From MWCM01 sp964558315 (GTDB lineage: Bacteria; Patescibacteriota; UBA1384; XYA2-FULL-43-10), in the NCBI GenBank assembly GCA_964558315.1, contig CAZLCL010000036.1, forward strand, positions 1 to 7,810: a DNA stretch of 7,810 nt. The letters run 5' to 3'. The position numbers were made by a program, and so were the translations under genes. The notes below the pieces were generated by a model. It saw nothing but the letters and a program-made list of their open reading frames with translations, was not told the DNA's origin and made no database searches. Shown piece by piece: positions 1-6,890 of the stretch (the stretch's first letter is position 1; every line of letters begins with the position of its first letter).

Positions 1-31
1 AATATTTGACTAAAATTTAAGACCTCTGAGG

Positions 32-526
32 CTAGTTGTTAGACAGTCTCGTATACTGCATCCGGAACTGGGCGCCGGTTTCGGGAGGTAACTTCTTAGC
101 GCCGATCTTCTCGAGCGCTTTGAATCCCTCCATGTAATCGCAACCGTAGGGGAAGCCGAGTTCGAGGTTACTAGCCCTGCATAGGCTTAACGTGCCAGGC
201 TGTGTCTGGAGCTTGAACCCACTTTGTATCACGAGGTGTTCAGCCCAGTCATTGGTGCGGTAGCCGTTGTACATGAGCTCCAACCGCAGGTCATCGACCG
301 AGTTGAAGTTGCCAACGGTGATGGTGGCGAACGGCAGCCGCATGCGGATAGCCTGTTCGAAGGCCAGGCGATCCCAGAGCTGATACATCTCTTTGACGAA
401 CCTAGGGTGGCCTTTGGCCAGTTCGAGCTTGGCGACACCGCCCCAGTAAATGGTGGCGGCATCTTCGGTCATCCTCCCGATCTGCCTAGGCAGTCCGGAC
501 TCCTTGAGAGTACGCTGATCTGACAT
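32..526 (-). CDS. Unrecognised GC-rich protein, 164 aa
   Basis: I do not recognise this family. The ATG at 526-524 is supported by an AAGGAG Shine-Dalgarno sequence (541-536 on the minus strand) 9 nt upstream, and the frame closes with TAG at 34-32. The product looks soluble: no signal peptide, no membrane segment, mixed charge, and two cysteines (in LSLCRAS and PYGCDY). The C-terminal half is rich in aromatic and glycine residues (LELGFPYGCDY, about 122-132) and ends in a basic tail. An in-frame Met at residue 19 (MTEDAAT) is a less likely start because it lacks the ribosome site. Base composition is about 55% G+C in a sampled stretch, far above the genes to its right, so it may have a different origin or be under different codon selection. 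It has no operon partner in view. That the gene is real rests on the ribosome site, the full-length frame and the coding-like composition. Function is unknown. Confidence 0.7.
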   Translation of the reverse strand: MSDQRTLKESGLPRQIGRMTEDAATIYWGGVAKLELAKGHPRFVKEMYQLWDRLAFEQAIRMRLPFATITVGNFNSVDDLRLELMYNGYRTNDWAEHLVIQSGFKLQTQPGTLSLCRASNLELGFPYGCDYMEGFKALEKIGAKKLPPETGAQFRMQYTRLSNN

Positions 527-559
527 CAGGTAGCTCTCCTTCCGTGTCCAACATGATAT

Positions 560-631
560 CTCGCTACAAAGCGAGGTTCGCCCTTTGGGCTTAGCTATTC
601 ACCTATTTATAGATAAACAATTAAGCCCAAA
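560..631 (-). promoter_or_regulatory. Hairpin-rich 5' leader of the 32-526 gene
   Basis: Seen directly: CTCGCT-ACAA-AGCGAG at 560-575 (6-bp stem, 4-nt loop), GCCC-TTT-GGGC at 580-590, and a longer-range pair TTTGGGCTTA (584-593) with TAAGCCCAAA (622-631). The last two share bases, so they could be mutually exclusive folds in the minus-strand leader. The first hairpin lies about 18 nt upstream of the Shine-Dalgarno sequence. The block sits where composition drops from GC-rich to AT-rich. A TATAAA at 611-606 on the minus strand could be a -10 box, but I find no convincing -35 partner. A regulatory role is inference. Confidence 0.4.
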
Positions 632-697
632 TAATATTTGTAAAGTTCGGTTCAAACTAAACAATATAGCATCAATACACCAGAAAATCAAAAGTTT

Positions 698-717
698 ATC
701 ATAATATATATTGTGAT
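698..717. repeat. AT-rich imperfect palindrome
   Basis: ATCATAATAT at 698-707 is followed directly by ATATTGTGAT at 708-717, an inverted repeat with one mismatch (A/G) that extends one more pair outward. It lies about 150-200 bp upstream of the enolase promoter. It could be a dimeric-regulator operator or simple AT-rich coincidence. The rest of 632-817 is AT-rich, with no ORF or RNA gene that I can support. Confidence 0.3.
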
Positions 718-817
718 ATTTACTATTGTTTTAAAATGTAATCTTGTTTTACAATCCACTAATAAACAGTTAAAAATTCTATTAAAGGTTATTTTATCCT
801 GTGGTTTATTAATGTTT

Positions 818-888
818 AATTGTCTAAATTTATCATAAACATCTCAAAAATTGTTCTGCATACAACAAATTGTCTATTTTTACCATAA
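818..888 (+). repeat. Direct repeat, two 21-bp copies 50 bp apart
   Basis: AATTGTCTAAATTTATCATAA (818-838) recurs at 868-888 with 18 of 21 positions identical and an exact 50-bp offset. The second copy contains the -35 hexamer TTGTCT of the likely enolase promoter. The first copy has no -10 at the right distance, so it is not obviously a second promoter. A pair of operator half-sites or a duplicated promoter element are both possible. Confidence 0.4.
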
Positions 889-898
889 GTGATAAAAT
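870..898 (+). promoter_or_regulatory. Likely sigma70-type promoter of enolase
   Basis: TTGTCT at 870-875 and TAAAAT at 893-898 are separated by exactly 17 bp, which fits a housekeeping sigma70 promoter with near-consensus boxes. Transcription would begin near 905, giving a short leader that holds the GGAGGG ribosome site (919-924) ahead of the ATG at 929. This also argues against the upstream ATG at 899, which would lie at or before the transcription start. Confidence 0.5.
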
Positions 899-928
899 AT
901 GATCAAAATTTATAAATCGGAGGGATTT

Positions 929-2215
929 ATGCCAATAATTGATAATATTATCGCTCGCGAAATACTAGACTCAAGAGGAAATCCAACCATTGAAGTTGAT
1001 ATTTTTTTGAACGATAATTCTTTCGGCAGAGCTTCCGTCCCTAGTGGCGCTTCTACAGGAATACACGAAGCAGTAGAGTTACGCGACGGCGATACAAGAT
1101 ACAGCGGAAACGGGGTCCAAAAAGCCGTAAATAATGTAAATGGTGAAATTAAGCAGTTGCTCATTACAAAAGAGTTCGATCAAGCCTCTTTAGACAATGC
1201 AATGATTCAATTAGACGGCACAGATAATAAAAATCGTCTTGGGGCTAATGCCATATTAGGGGTATCTCTTGCTTTTTGCCATGCCATAGCCTTAAGCAAT
1301 AATGCAAAACTTTATGATTATTTTTCCGAAATATCTGGTTCATATCCTGCGAATTTATTACCGACTCCAATGATGAATATTTTGAACGGTGGCAAGCACG
1401 CATTGAACTCTACCGATCTGCAGGAGTTTATGATAATGCCATTAGGAGCACCTAATTTTAAAGAGGCTTTAAGATATGGCGCAGAAACATTTCACACTCT
1501 TAAATCAATACTCAAAGAACGTGGTCTAAACACCTCTGTGGGGGATGAAGGCGGGTTTGCTCCATCTCTTCCTAGCAACGAAGCGGCTATTGAGATTATT
1601 ATTGAAGCTATAGAGAAAGCCGGCTTTAAACCAGGGCAAGATATCTCTATTGCGATTGACGCCGCCGCTTCTGAAATATTTGAAGACAATAAATATCATC
1701 TAAAAACTGAAAATAAGATTTTATCTAGCGCAGAAATGGTAGATTTCTACACCGCTTGGGTGGAAAAATATCCCATTGCCTCAATTGAAGATGGTTTAGC
1801 AGAAGACGATTGGGAGGGCTACAAGCTACTAACCGAAAAAATTGGTGATAAAGTCCAGCTGGTTGGAGATGATTTATTCGTTACTAACGTTAAAAGACTT
1901 CAAAAGGGCATCGACATGAAGGTCTGTAACTCAATTCTCATAAAATTAAATCAGATCGGAACCGTCAGTGAAACTATAGAAGCTATTAAGCTAGCCAGAA
2001 CAAACAAATTCACCTCTGTCGTTTCCCATCGCTCTGGCGAAACAGAAGACACAACAATTGCTGATTTTGTAGTCGGCCTGGGAACCGGCCAAATTAAAAC
2101 TGGCTCCCTGTGTCGAAGCGAAAGAATCGCAAAATATAATCAGCTATTGCGTATAGAGGAGTCCCTCGGAGATCAAGCTAACTATGCCGGTAAAAATTGT
2201 TTAATTTTAAGTTAG
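929..2215 (+). CDS. eno: Enolase (2-phosphoglycerate dehydratase)
   Basis: Enolase interconverts 2-phosphoglycerate and phosphoenolpyruvate in lower glycolysis, is cytoplasmic, and needs Mg2+. The 428-residue product has the usual family length and every landmark: AREILDSRGNPT (9-20), GASTG with the lid serine S42, H157 and E166 in the GGKHALNSTDLQEFM region, GDEGGF with E207, metal ligands D244 (IDAAASE), E287 (SIEDGLAEDDW) and D314 (VGDDLFVTN), catalytic K339 (ILIKLNQIGT), the HRS loop 367-369 (SHRSGETEDT), and K390 (IKTGSL). Family roles are established knowledge; the residues are read here. The start at 929 is preferred over the in-frame ATG at 899 because GGAGGG lies just upstream (919-924) and the protein then begins like other enolases. 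It appears monocistronic: the next gene is convergent, 52 bp away. G+C is low (22/60 in a sample), like the glycosyltransferase cluster. Confidence 0.97.
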   Translation: MPIIDNIIAREILDSRGNPTIEVDIFLNDNSFGRASVPSGASTGIHEAVELRDGDTRYSGNGVQKAVNNVNGEIKQLLITKEFDQASLDNAMIQLDGTDNKNRLGANAILGVSLAFCHAIALSNNAKLYDYFSEISGSYPANLLPTPMMNILNGGKHALNSTDLQEFMIMPLGAPNFKEALRYGAETFHTLKSILKERGLNTSVGDEGGFAPSLPSNEAAIEIIIEAIEKAGFKPGQDISIAIDAAASEIFEDNKYHLKTENKILSSAEMVDFYTAWVEKYPIASIEDGLAEDDWEGYKLLTEKIGDKVQLVGDDLFVTNVKRLQKGIDMKVCNSILIKLNQIGTVSETIEAIKLARTNKFTSVVSHRSGETEDTTIADFVVGLGTGQIKTGSLCRSERIAKYNQLLRIEESLGDQANYAGKNCLILS

Positions 2216-2245
2216 TGCAAGCGACAAAGAAAATTTCGAAATATA

Positions 2246-2264
2246 ATTTATAAATCTTATAAAT
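2246..2264. terminator. Weak AT-only hairpin between convergent genes
   Basis: ATTTATAA-ATC-TTATAAAT forms a perfect 8-bp stem with a 3-nt loop in the 52-bp gap between the enolase stop and the stop of the convergent glycosyltransferase. Its position suits a bidirectional terminator, but the stem is all A-T and no clean T-run follows on either strand. The call is tentative. Confidence 0.25.
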
Positions 2265-2267
2265 ATT

Positions 2268-2999
2268 CTATCTATTATACAATCCCCTCGCCATATTTTT
2301 TCTAACCTGCCAAGAATCTTTTAGCATGCGCAACCCATCTTTTATGGGATTAACTTGAGAGTGAGGATCATCATACCAAGTAATTCCAACCTCCTCGATT
2401 TTATATCCCAAATGTCTAGCTACTGCCAATACCTCGATATCAAAACTCCATCTCTCCATAGTTTGTCTAGAAAATATCTCTTTTGCGGCTTTGTTTTCAA
2501 ATAATTTAAAGCCACATTGCGTATCTTTTATATTGGGGACAGCAAATAATCTAATGAAAAAATTTAAAAAACGGCTACCCCAAATACGATAAAATGGCTG
2601 AGGCCTAGCCAGTTTACCACCTTCAATATATCTGGAACCAATTATTACATGATTTCCTTCTGAATTCTCGAGCAATTTTTCCACTTGCTTCACAGGCGTG
2701 GAGTTGTCAGCATCAGTAAATAAAATCCACCTGCCTTTTGCAGACATTACCCCCTCTTTAACCGTATATCCCTTCCCTTTGTTTTCTTTTCGATCAATAA
2801 TTTTTAAATCTTGCAATTTCGCCTCGAATTTTTGTGTGCTTTGCAAGGTGCCATCGGGCGAACCGTCGAGAACAACAATTGTTTCAATTCTATAGTCAAC
2901 GCTTTTTTTATATTGAATTATGGCATCTAAAATTTTATGGATTCTGCTCTCCTCTTTATAAGCTGGAATAACTATACTAAGAAAATGATCTTCTGGCAT
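2268..2999 (-). CDS. ALG5/DPM-like GT2 polyprenyl-phosphate glycosyltransferase
   Basis: This 243-residue GT2 (GT-A fold) protein resembles dolichyl-phosphate beta-glucosyltransferase (ALG5), which moves a sugar from a nucleotide donor to a polyprenyl phosphate on the cytoplasmic face. Visible motifs: SIVIPAYKEESRI (8-20), VVLDGSPDGT (42-51), NKGKGYTVKEG (73-83), the DxD metal/donor site TDADNSTP (95-102), GSRY (121-124), KDTQCGFKLF (158-167) and RWSFDIEVL (183-191). The last two are typical of the ALG5/DPM subgroup. It has no strong C-terminal membrane helices, so it resembles the soluble or peripheral type rather than the GtrB type. The ATG (2999-2997) follows the GT39 stop after 12 nt, with AAGGG upstream, so the two are probably co-transcribed. 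The likely product is a polyprenyl-P-hexose that serves as donor for the GT39 enzyme. Whether the sugar is glucose, mannose or another cannot be read from the sequence. Confidence 0.88.
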   Translation of the reverse strand: MPEDHFLSIVIPAYKEESRIHKILDAIIQYKKSVDYRIETIVVLDGSPDGTLQSTQKFEAKLQDLKIIDRKENKGKGYTVKEGVMSAKGRWILFTDADNSTPVKQVEKLLENSEGNHVIIGSRYIEGGKLARPQPFYRIWGSRFLNFFIRLFAVPNIKDTQCGFKLFENKAAKEIFSRQTMERWSFDIEVLAVARHLGYKIEEVGITWYDDPHSQVNPIKDGLRMLKDSWQVRKNMARGLYNR

Positions 3000-3011
3000 A
3001 TAAACCCTTAT

Positions 3012-4351
3012 TTAATTATATATGTTTATGGTGCCCGGTTCTTCTATTACTTTTATTGGATATGGAGAAACAGGGGGATATTCTGCCAAATCTTCATTAC
3101 TAATATTATAAACCAAAATTGAGCCACCGATAATAGCCTCTGGCTGATATTGTTCTANNNNNNNNNNNNNNNNNNNNNNNNNNNNNNNNNNNNNNNNNNN
3201 NNNNNNNNNNNNNNNNNNNNNNNNNNNNNNNNNNNNNNNNNNNNNNNNNNNNNNNNNACTAAACTCAGCAGTGACCAAATCAGCAAGATAATTATTGAAA
3301 TCGGAGTTTTTATCATCCACGCAACAGGAAAAAACCAAGCAATGCTTTTATCTGAAACCTCGCCTAAAATATATGTGGCGTTGCCTCCAGCCACTCGGGC
3401 AAAGACTAAAGCAATACCAAGCAGATAGTGTCCCAAACCACGCATTATCGGATTATTTTCAAAATTATGGAGAAAATTTCTTAAAGCTAAAGTATCTTGG
3501 CTATTGGTAAGATTCCTTTCTATGACTTCATGTTCAATCTGTGACGACGTATTCCAGACAAATGGAATATATACTATCCAAACCACAATTAATGATACAA
3601 AACATACACCCAAATAGCTTAAAATCAATGGCTTAAGACTGCTCCAATAGCTTTGTTCTTTTTTCTGATCTAATTTCGCACGATAAAACACTAAAATTAA
3701 TAGGATAATAAAAAGAAGGAACGATGAGAATTTTAAAAGCTGAGCTATACCAAAAGCCACACCCGCCCAGATTAGATATTTAATATTGCGCTTTTTGATC
3801 ATTTTATCGAAAGCGTAAAGAGTCATAACATAACCAAAGGCCGCGGCGATATCTGTTGTAACTAAATGGCTGTGGCCTATAATATCTGGATAAAAGACAT
3901 AAAGTGTAAGAACCAATAAAGCTACCTTTTTACCCCAGTATTTTTTAGACCAAAAATATAAGAACAAACCTAGCCCCACAGCAAGCAGTATCATTGGTAG
4001 TCTGGCCCAAAATAATATTTGCTCTGGGTCATTGCCAGAGCGATACAACATACTCCAGCCAGCCTCCCACTGGTTAATGCCTTCCCAACTCCAATCTTTT
4101 CTAATATCGTTAATATCAGCAAATTGTAAGAAAAATCCCGATAATGCTTTTGCCAGTGGAGGGTGTTCAGGATTTAATCGATAGTCTTGATACTCAACAT
4201 AAGAGTAGCCAGAAGGTATGTGGGCGATCTCATCGACTGTGCCACTATCACCCAAACTTGCAGATAATGACAATGCCCCCAAAATTATTAACAAAATCGC
4301 CGCACAAACATAACCAATAATATTACGACTCTTTTCGCTTTTAAAATTCAT
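3012..4351 (-). CDS. GT39-type membrane glycosyltransferase, interrupted by scaffold gap
   Basis: This is a multi-pass membrane protein of the PMT/ArnT (GT39) type, whose members transfer a sugar from a polyprenyl-phosphate carrier to protein or glycan on the outer face. After TM1 (about 11-33) comes the hallmark first loop: D40-E41 in TVDEIAHIPSGY, then RLNPEHPPLAK (58-68). The acidic pair is the catalytic site in the family. Later, GHSHLVTTDIAAAFGY and several further membrane segments follow. From the ATG, 364 complete residues are readable before the 100-N gap. Past the gap, the piece EQYQPEAIIGGSILVYNI runs to TAA at 3014-3012 and looks like the usual GT39 tail. The two parts are in different frames across 100 N, so the gap length is arbitrary; a true length of 3n+2 joins them. 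The readable total of about 411 residues is probably short for the family. GGAGGG lies 3 nt before the ATG. The GT2 gene ends 17 nt upstream. Confidence 0.82.
3158..3257. other. Scaffold gap of exactly 100 N
   Basis: An uninterrupted run of 100 N lies inside the GT39 gene. The round number suggests a placeholder for an unknown distance. A stop codon appears at once after the gap in the upstream frame, while a convincing C-terminus continues in another frame. The simplest reading is a wrong gap length rather than a frameshifted gene. Confidence 0.98.
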
Positions 4352-4368
4352 ATGCCCTCCATGATTGT

Positions 4369-5865
4369 TTATATATTACTTCTTTTTGTGGATTTCACTG
4401 TGACTCTATATTCTAAATATTTCCCCAGCATGAGCCTTGTTTGGGAGTGAAGCGCCGGTAGTGAAGAAAAAAATATGTTTGATAAAGGTAAAACTATAGG
4501 AGTTAAAATCCAATCTAATATTATTCTTAATACAGGCTTTCTTTTTTTATGGGGCGGAACAAGCAATGTTGATATTATTAAGGTAACAATCATGCCTATC
4601 CATGCTATAGCCAGTGCATATCTATAAATTATTGGAAAATTATACGCCATCACCGTGCTTTTGAAATATGGATTTAAGACTAAAGGTAGCCAAGCAGATG
4701 TAGCCATAACAATCGAAGTTGTTGACCACGAAATATGCGATTCCCATAATATCAGAGCATTTGCCCATTTATCAATCCAAGGAATTTTTTTGTTTTTAAT
4801 GGTATTTTCCATAACATAGGCAATATCTGATACTCCCCATGACCAGCGTTTTTTTTGCAAATATTGTTCAACGATTGTTTCTCTTAAAGTGCCCGCCAAA
4901 ACAGCATCTTGATAAATCGGAGTAAAGAGTGGCACAACATGATGATTGCCATTAAATTTATAATAACTGCGCCAATATTGGTGTCCATCTTCGACTATCG
5001 TCTCAGTTGACCAAAAATCTACCTCCCTTAAGGCCTCGAGCGACTGAGCGTGAGCTGAAAAATTTCTTAAACGCGAAGGTCTGGTTGACACTATTAACTG
5101 CCAAAATGAAGATCCCATAGCGATTAATCTAGTAAACATCGGCACATCCCAGATGTTATTAAAAAACATCGGTATCGGCTGAAAGCTTTTATGCACAGGA
5201 TCACTGTCTTTGAGATAATTATATGTTAAACAGGCTAAATACTCCTTATCCATTCGATTGTCGGCGTCCATTGTGGTCACTAATACATTTTTTGCTAAAA
5301 TACCGTTTTTATCAAAGTATTGATCAAATTTTTTAGCGGCAAAAGTAATATTTGGGCCTTTACCAATAATCTCTCCTTGGATGTCTTTTGGGTGCATAAT
5401 TGCAACAAAATCATGCAATTTATCTTGATATTTGCTCTGTAACATTGAAGCAATTCTCTCGCCTCTTTCCTTATCTCTCTCCTCGTAGGCTAAAAGATAT
5501 ATGATTTTTTTGGTATCGTAATTTGAGTTAATTACAGATTCTACTGAAGATTCTAAAATTTCATATTCCTCTTTGTATGTTGGCACGATTATTAAATGGA
5601 CAATGCTATGCCAATCTTTGTGTTGCTTTTTTAGCAAACTAAACCAATCTTTTCTAATCTCATTCTTGTAATTTATATACCCATATATTAGTCTAGACGA
5701 CATAAAAAAAGTTCTAATAAGCCAAAATGTAACAAATACTAATAAATAAATTGCTAAATATTTGGGTGCAGTAATGGATAATATTACCGGCATCATCAAA
5801 ACTACCCAAACAATGGCGCCCGGCAGTATTTCAAATAATCTTTTGTATCTCCATGTTTTATTCAT
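4369..5865 (-). CDS. Membrane GT2 glycosyltransferase, cellulose-synthase-like
   Basis: This 498-residue processive-type GT2 enzyme has a cytoplasmic catalytic domain between membrane segments. Two N-terminal helices (about 16-33 and 36-55) precede LIIVPTYKEE (91-100), the DxD site MDADNR (199-204), the TED-like acidic motif ETIVEDGHQYW (288-298, with E292-D293), and QKKRWSWG (337-344), the Q-x-x-R-W motif of acceptor binding in cellulose and hyaluronan synthases. Three or so further helices follow. Such proteins add sugars to a growing chain and may export it; donor and product are unknown. I chose the ATG at 5865-5863 because it overlaps the upstream stop as ATGA, the classic arrangement for translational coupling; an in-frame TTG at 5877 would add four residues. 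The next gene (GT39) begins 17 nt downstream. The acidic and Q-x-x-R-W motifs are intact, so the enzyme should be active. Confidence 0.88.
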   Translation of the reverse strand: MNKTWRYKRLFEILPGAIVWVVLMMPVILSITAPKYLAIYLLVFVTFWLIRTFFMSSRLIYGYINYKNEIRKDWFSLLKKQHKDWHSIVHLIIVPTYKEEYEILESSVESVINSNYDTKKIIYLLAYEERDKERGERIASMLQSKYQDKLHDFVAIMHPKDIQGEIIGKGPNITFAAKKFDQYFDKNGILAKNVLVTTMDADNRMDKEYLACLTYNYLKDSDPVHKSFQPIPMFFNNIWDVPMFTRLIAMGSSFWQLIVSTRPSRLRNFSAHAQSLEALREVDFWSTETIVEDGHQYWRSYYKFNGNHHVVPLFTPIYQDAVLAGTLRETIVEQYLQKKRWSWGVSDIAYVMENTIKNKKIPWIDKWANALILWESHISWSTTSIVMATSAWLPLVLNPYFKSTVMAYNFPIIYRYALAIAWIGMIVTLIISTLLVPPHKKRKPVLRIILDWILTPIVLPLSNIFFSSLPALHSQTRLMLGKYLEYRVTVKSTKRSNI

Positions 5866-6194
5866 AACAGAATCCAATAATATATTTCTAAAATTATAAT
5901 CATAAATGCAAAAAATGCTAGCATTGGCATTAATAAATTCGAGAGTGGTTTATTTTTTTTATAAGCACCCCATGAAATTAATAAATTGACAAAAAATATT
6001 ATAGAGTAAAATTCGAGCGGATAATATTTGTAAGGATTGTAAAAAACAAATAATTGATTTTTAGATAATATTTGCCAAATAAGATAAGCAATTATTGAAA
6101 GACAAATGGATAGTATTACAGCGTAATAATTTATCTTATCCTCAATAAAACATTGCCTCAATAAACTAATCTCGTTATTTATAATTTTTATCAA
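5862..6194 (-). CDS. Small three-helix membrane protein, 110 aa, TTG start
   Basis: I do not recognise a family. The product has a short charged N-terminus, then three hydrophobic segments (about 22-43, 60-77, 87-109), and ends inside the last helix. Start choice: no ATG or GTG is near, but TTG at 6194-6192 has a strong GGAGGG ribosome site (6206-6201) 6 nt upstream, so the TTG start is well supported. Its TGA stop overlaps the ATG of the GT2 gene by ATGA, which implies coupled translation and a joint function. It could be a partner subunit, membrane anchor or GtrA-like helper of the glycosyltransferase, though it lacks four clear helices and I see no GtrA motif. It is extremely AT-rich (12/60 G+C at 5881-5940), which drives codon use to I, L, K, N, F and Y. 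Confidence 0.7.
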   Translation of the reverse strand: MIKIINNEISLLRQCFIEDKINYYAVILSICLSIIAYLIWQILSKNQLFVFYNPYKYYPLEFYSIIFFVNLLISWGAYKKNKPLSNLLMPMLAFFAFMIIILEIYYWILL

Positions 6195-6256
6195 AATGAT
6201 CCCTCCGCAATACTGAATCTTTTGCTTTAATATTGAATATATAATTTACAACTGAC

Positions 6257-6332
6257 TGGAGCCAACGGTGGGATTCAAACCCACGACCTCTGCTTTACGA
6301 AAGCATTGCTCTATCAGCTGAGCTACGCTGGC
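6257..6332 (-). tRNA. tRNA-Thr (CGT anticodon)
   Basis: The minus-strand 76 nt fold as a cloverleaf: acceptor GCCAGCG/CGTTGGC with one G-U pair, discriminator T and an encoded CCA. The anticodon loop TTCGTAA gives anticodon CGT (threonine ACG codons), and the T-loop is TTTGAAT. The outermost anticodon-stem pair (27-43) reads A/G and is mismatched; the other four pairs are sound. It follows tRNA-Gly after 3 nt, so both are surely processed from one transcript, and it lies 62 nt before the membrane-protein/glycosyltransferase genes on the same strand. Confidence 0.95.
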
Positions 6333-6335
6333 GCT

Positions 6336-6409
6336 TGGAGCGGGTAGCGGGAATCGAACCCGCGACTTATCCTTGGGAAGGACACATTTTACCACTAAAC
6401 CATACCCGC
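6336..6409 (-). tRNA. tRNA-Gly (CCC anticodon)
   Basis: The minus-strand 74 nt give acceptor GCGGGTA/TACCCGC, discriminator T and encoded CCA. The anticodon stem TGTCC/GGATA encloses loop TTCCCAA, so the anticodon is CCC (glycine GGG codons). T-stem CGGG/CCCG carries the TTCGATT loop. It is the first gene of the minus-strand tRNA pair. A CCC-anticodon isoacceptor in an AT-rich genome would usually accompany a TCC isoacceptor elsewhere. Confidence 0.95.
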
Positions 6410-6417
6410 AAAAAATT

Positions 6418-6447
6418 AACATATCTAGGTTTAAACAACATAACCAA
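6418..6447 (-). promoter_or_regulatory. Possible promoter for tRNA-Gly/tRNA-Thr (and the operon)
   Basis: On the minus strand TTGGTT (6447-6442) and TATGTT (6423-6418) are 18 bp apart, and a start a few bases further would lie right at the tRNA-Gly 5' end. The hexamers are imperfect in an AT-rich setting, so this is a candidate only. I found no better promoter between tRNA-Thr and the protein genes, so read-through from here is possible. Confidence 0.35.
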
Positions 6448-6626
6448 TTTATCATAAAAATATATTTTCAGAAAGTGTATATATTGGCATTATCCGATAT
6501 TAATTATCTATATATAAAGCAAATTTTAGATCTCATACTTTTTTCAACTTATTTTGAGTTAGTCTGTTTATAGCATATTATGGCGCGTGACCTCTATGTG
6601 TTTACGGAAATACGATTTAGTAATTA

Positions 6627-6655
6627 TTGATTATCGCATTATAATTTGTTATAAT
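6627..6655 (+). promoter_or_regulatory. Strong promoter of the tRNA-Asp locus
   Basis: TTGATT (6627-6632) and a perfect TATAAT (6650-6655) are 17 bp apart. A second TATAAT occurs at 6640-6645. Transcription would begin about 6662, a few bases before the GGGG of the first tRNA-like unit at 6667. All three units would then be on one transcript, since no second promoter is visible inside the repeats. Confidence 0.65.
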
Positions 6656-6666
6656 TTTTTTGTTGT

Positions 6667-6742
6667 GGGGTCGTAGTTCAGTTGGTTAGAACGCCACACT
6701 GTCACTGTGGAGGTCGCCCGCCGAATCGGCGGATCGATCCCG
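6667..6742 (+). pseudogene. tRNA-Asp-like copy 1, altered T-arm
   Basis: Acceptor GGGGTCG can pair with CGATCCC (6735-6741), and the D-arm and the GTC anticodon arm are the same as in the intact tRNA-Asp. The T-arm is replaced by CCGCCG-AAT-CGGCGG, which lacks the TTCRANY loop needed for normal elbow contacts. After the discriminator G comes TCC rather than CCA. It is most likely a non-functional tRNA, but the kept acceptor pairing and the self-pairing replacement arm leave room for a tRNA-like RNA with another role. Confidence 0.6.
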
Positions 6743-6789
6743 TCCGAGCAGAAGTAGAAAGTTAAATCACCTTCCCATGTTCACCAACT

Positions 6790-6865
6790 GGGGTCGTAGT
6801 TCAGTTGGTTAGAACGCCACACTGTCACTGTGGAGGTCGCCCGCCGAATCGGCGGATCGATCCCG
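6790..6865 (+). pseudogene. tRNA-Asp-like copy 2, altered T-arm
   Basis: Identical in every base to copy 1, including the replacement T-arm hairpin and the missing CCA. It lies between copy 1 and the intact gene with no promoter of its own, so it is expressed only from the upstream promoter. Confidence 0.6.
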
Positions 6866-6890
6866 TCCGAGCAGAAGTAGAAAGTTAAAT

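Noticed and set aside
224..523. Plus-strand 99-residue ORF
   Set aside because: It is antisense to the 32-526 gene, which has a proper ribosome site and longer frame.
899..928. Earlier ATG start for enolase adding 10 residues
   Set aside because: It has no ribosome site and lies at the likely -10/+1 region; GGAGGG precedes the ATG at 929, which gives the usual enolase N-terminus.
3012..3338. Separate short gene spanning the gap (MVFSCCVDD start)
   Set aside because: Its start lies inside the GT39 coding region in another frame and joins the tail only through the arbitrary number of N. The tail is better explained as the GT39 C-terminus.
5862..5864. UGA recoded as glycine (code 25)
   Set aside because: TGA serves here as the stop in an ATGA overlap, and no gene in the window needs an in-frame TGA to be read through.
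6246..6455. 69-residue minus-strand ORF
   Set aside because: It is a translation of tRNA-Gly and tRNA-Thr; the peptide has the familiar look of mis-annotated tRNA ORFs.
6579..6629. 16-codon ORF starting MARDLYVF
   Set aside because: It has no ribosome site, is very short, and overlaps the tRNA-Asp promoter region.
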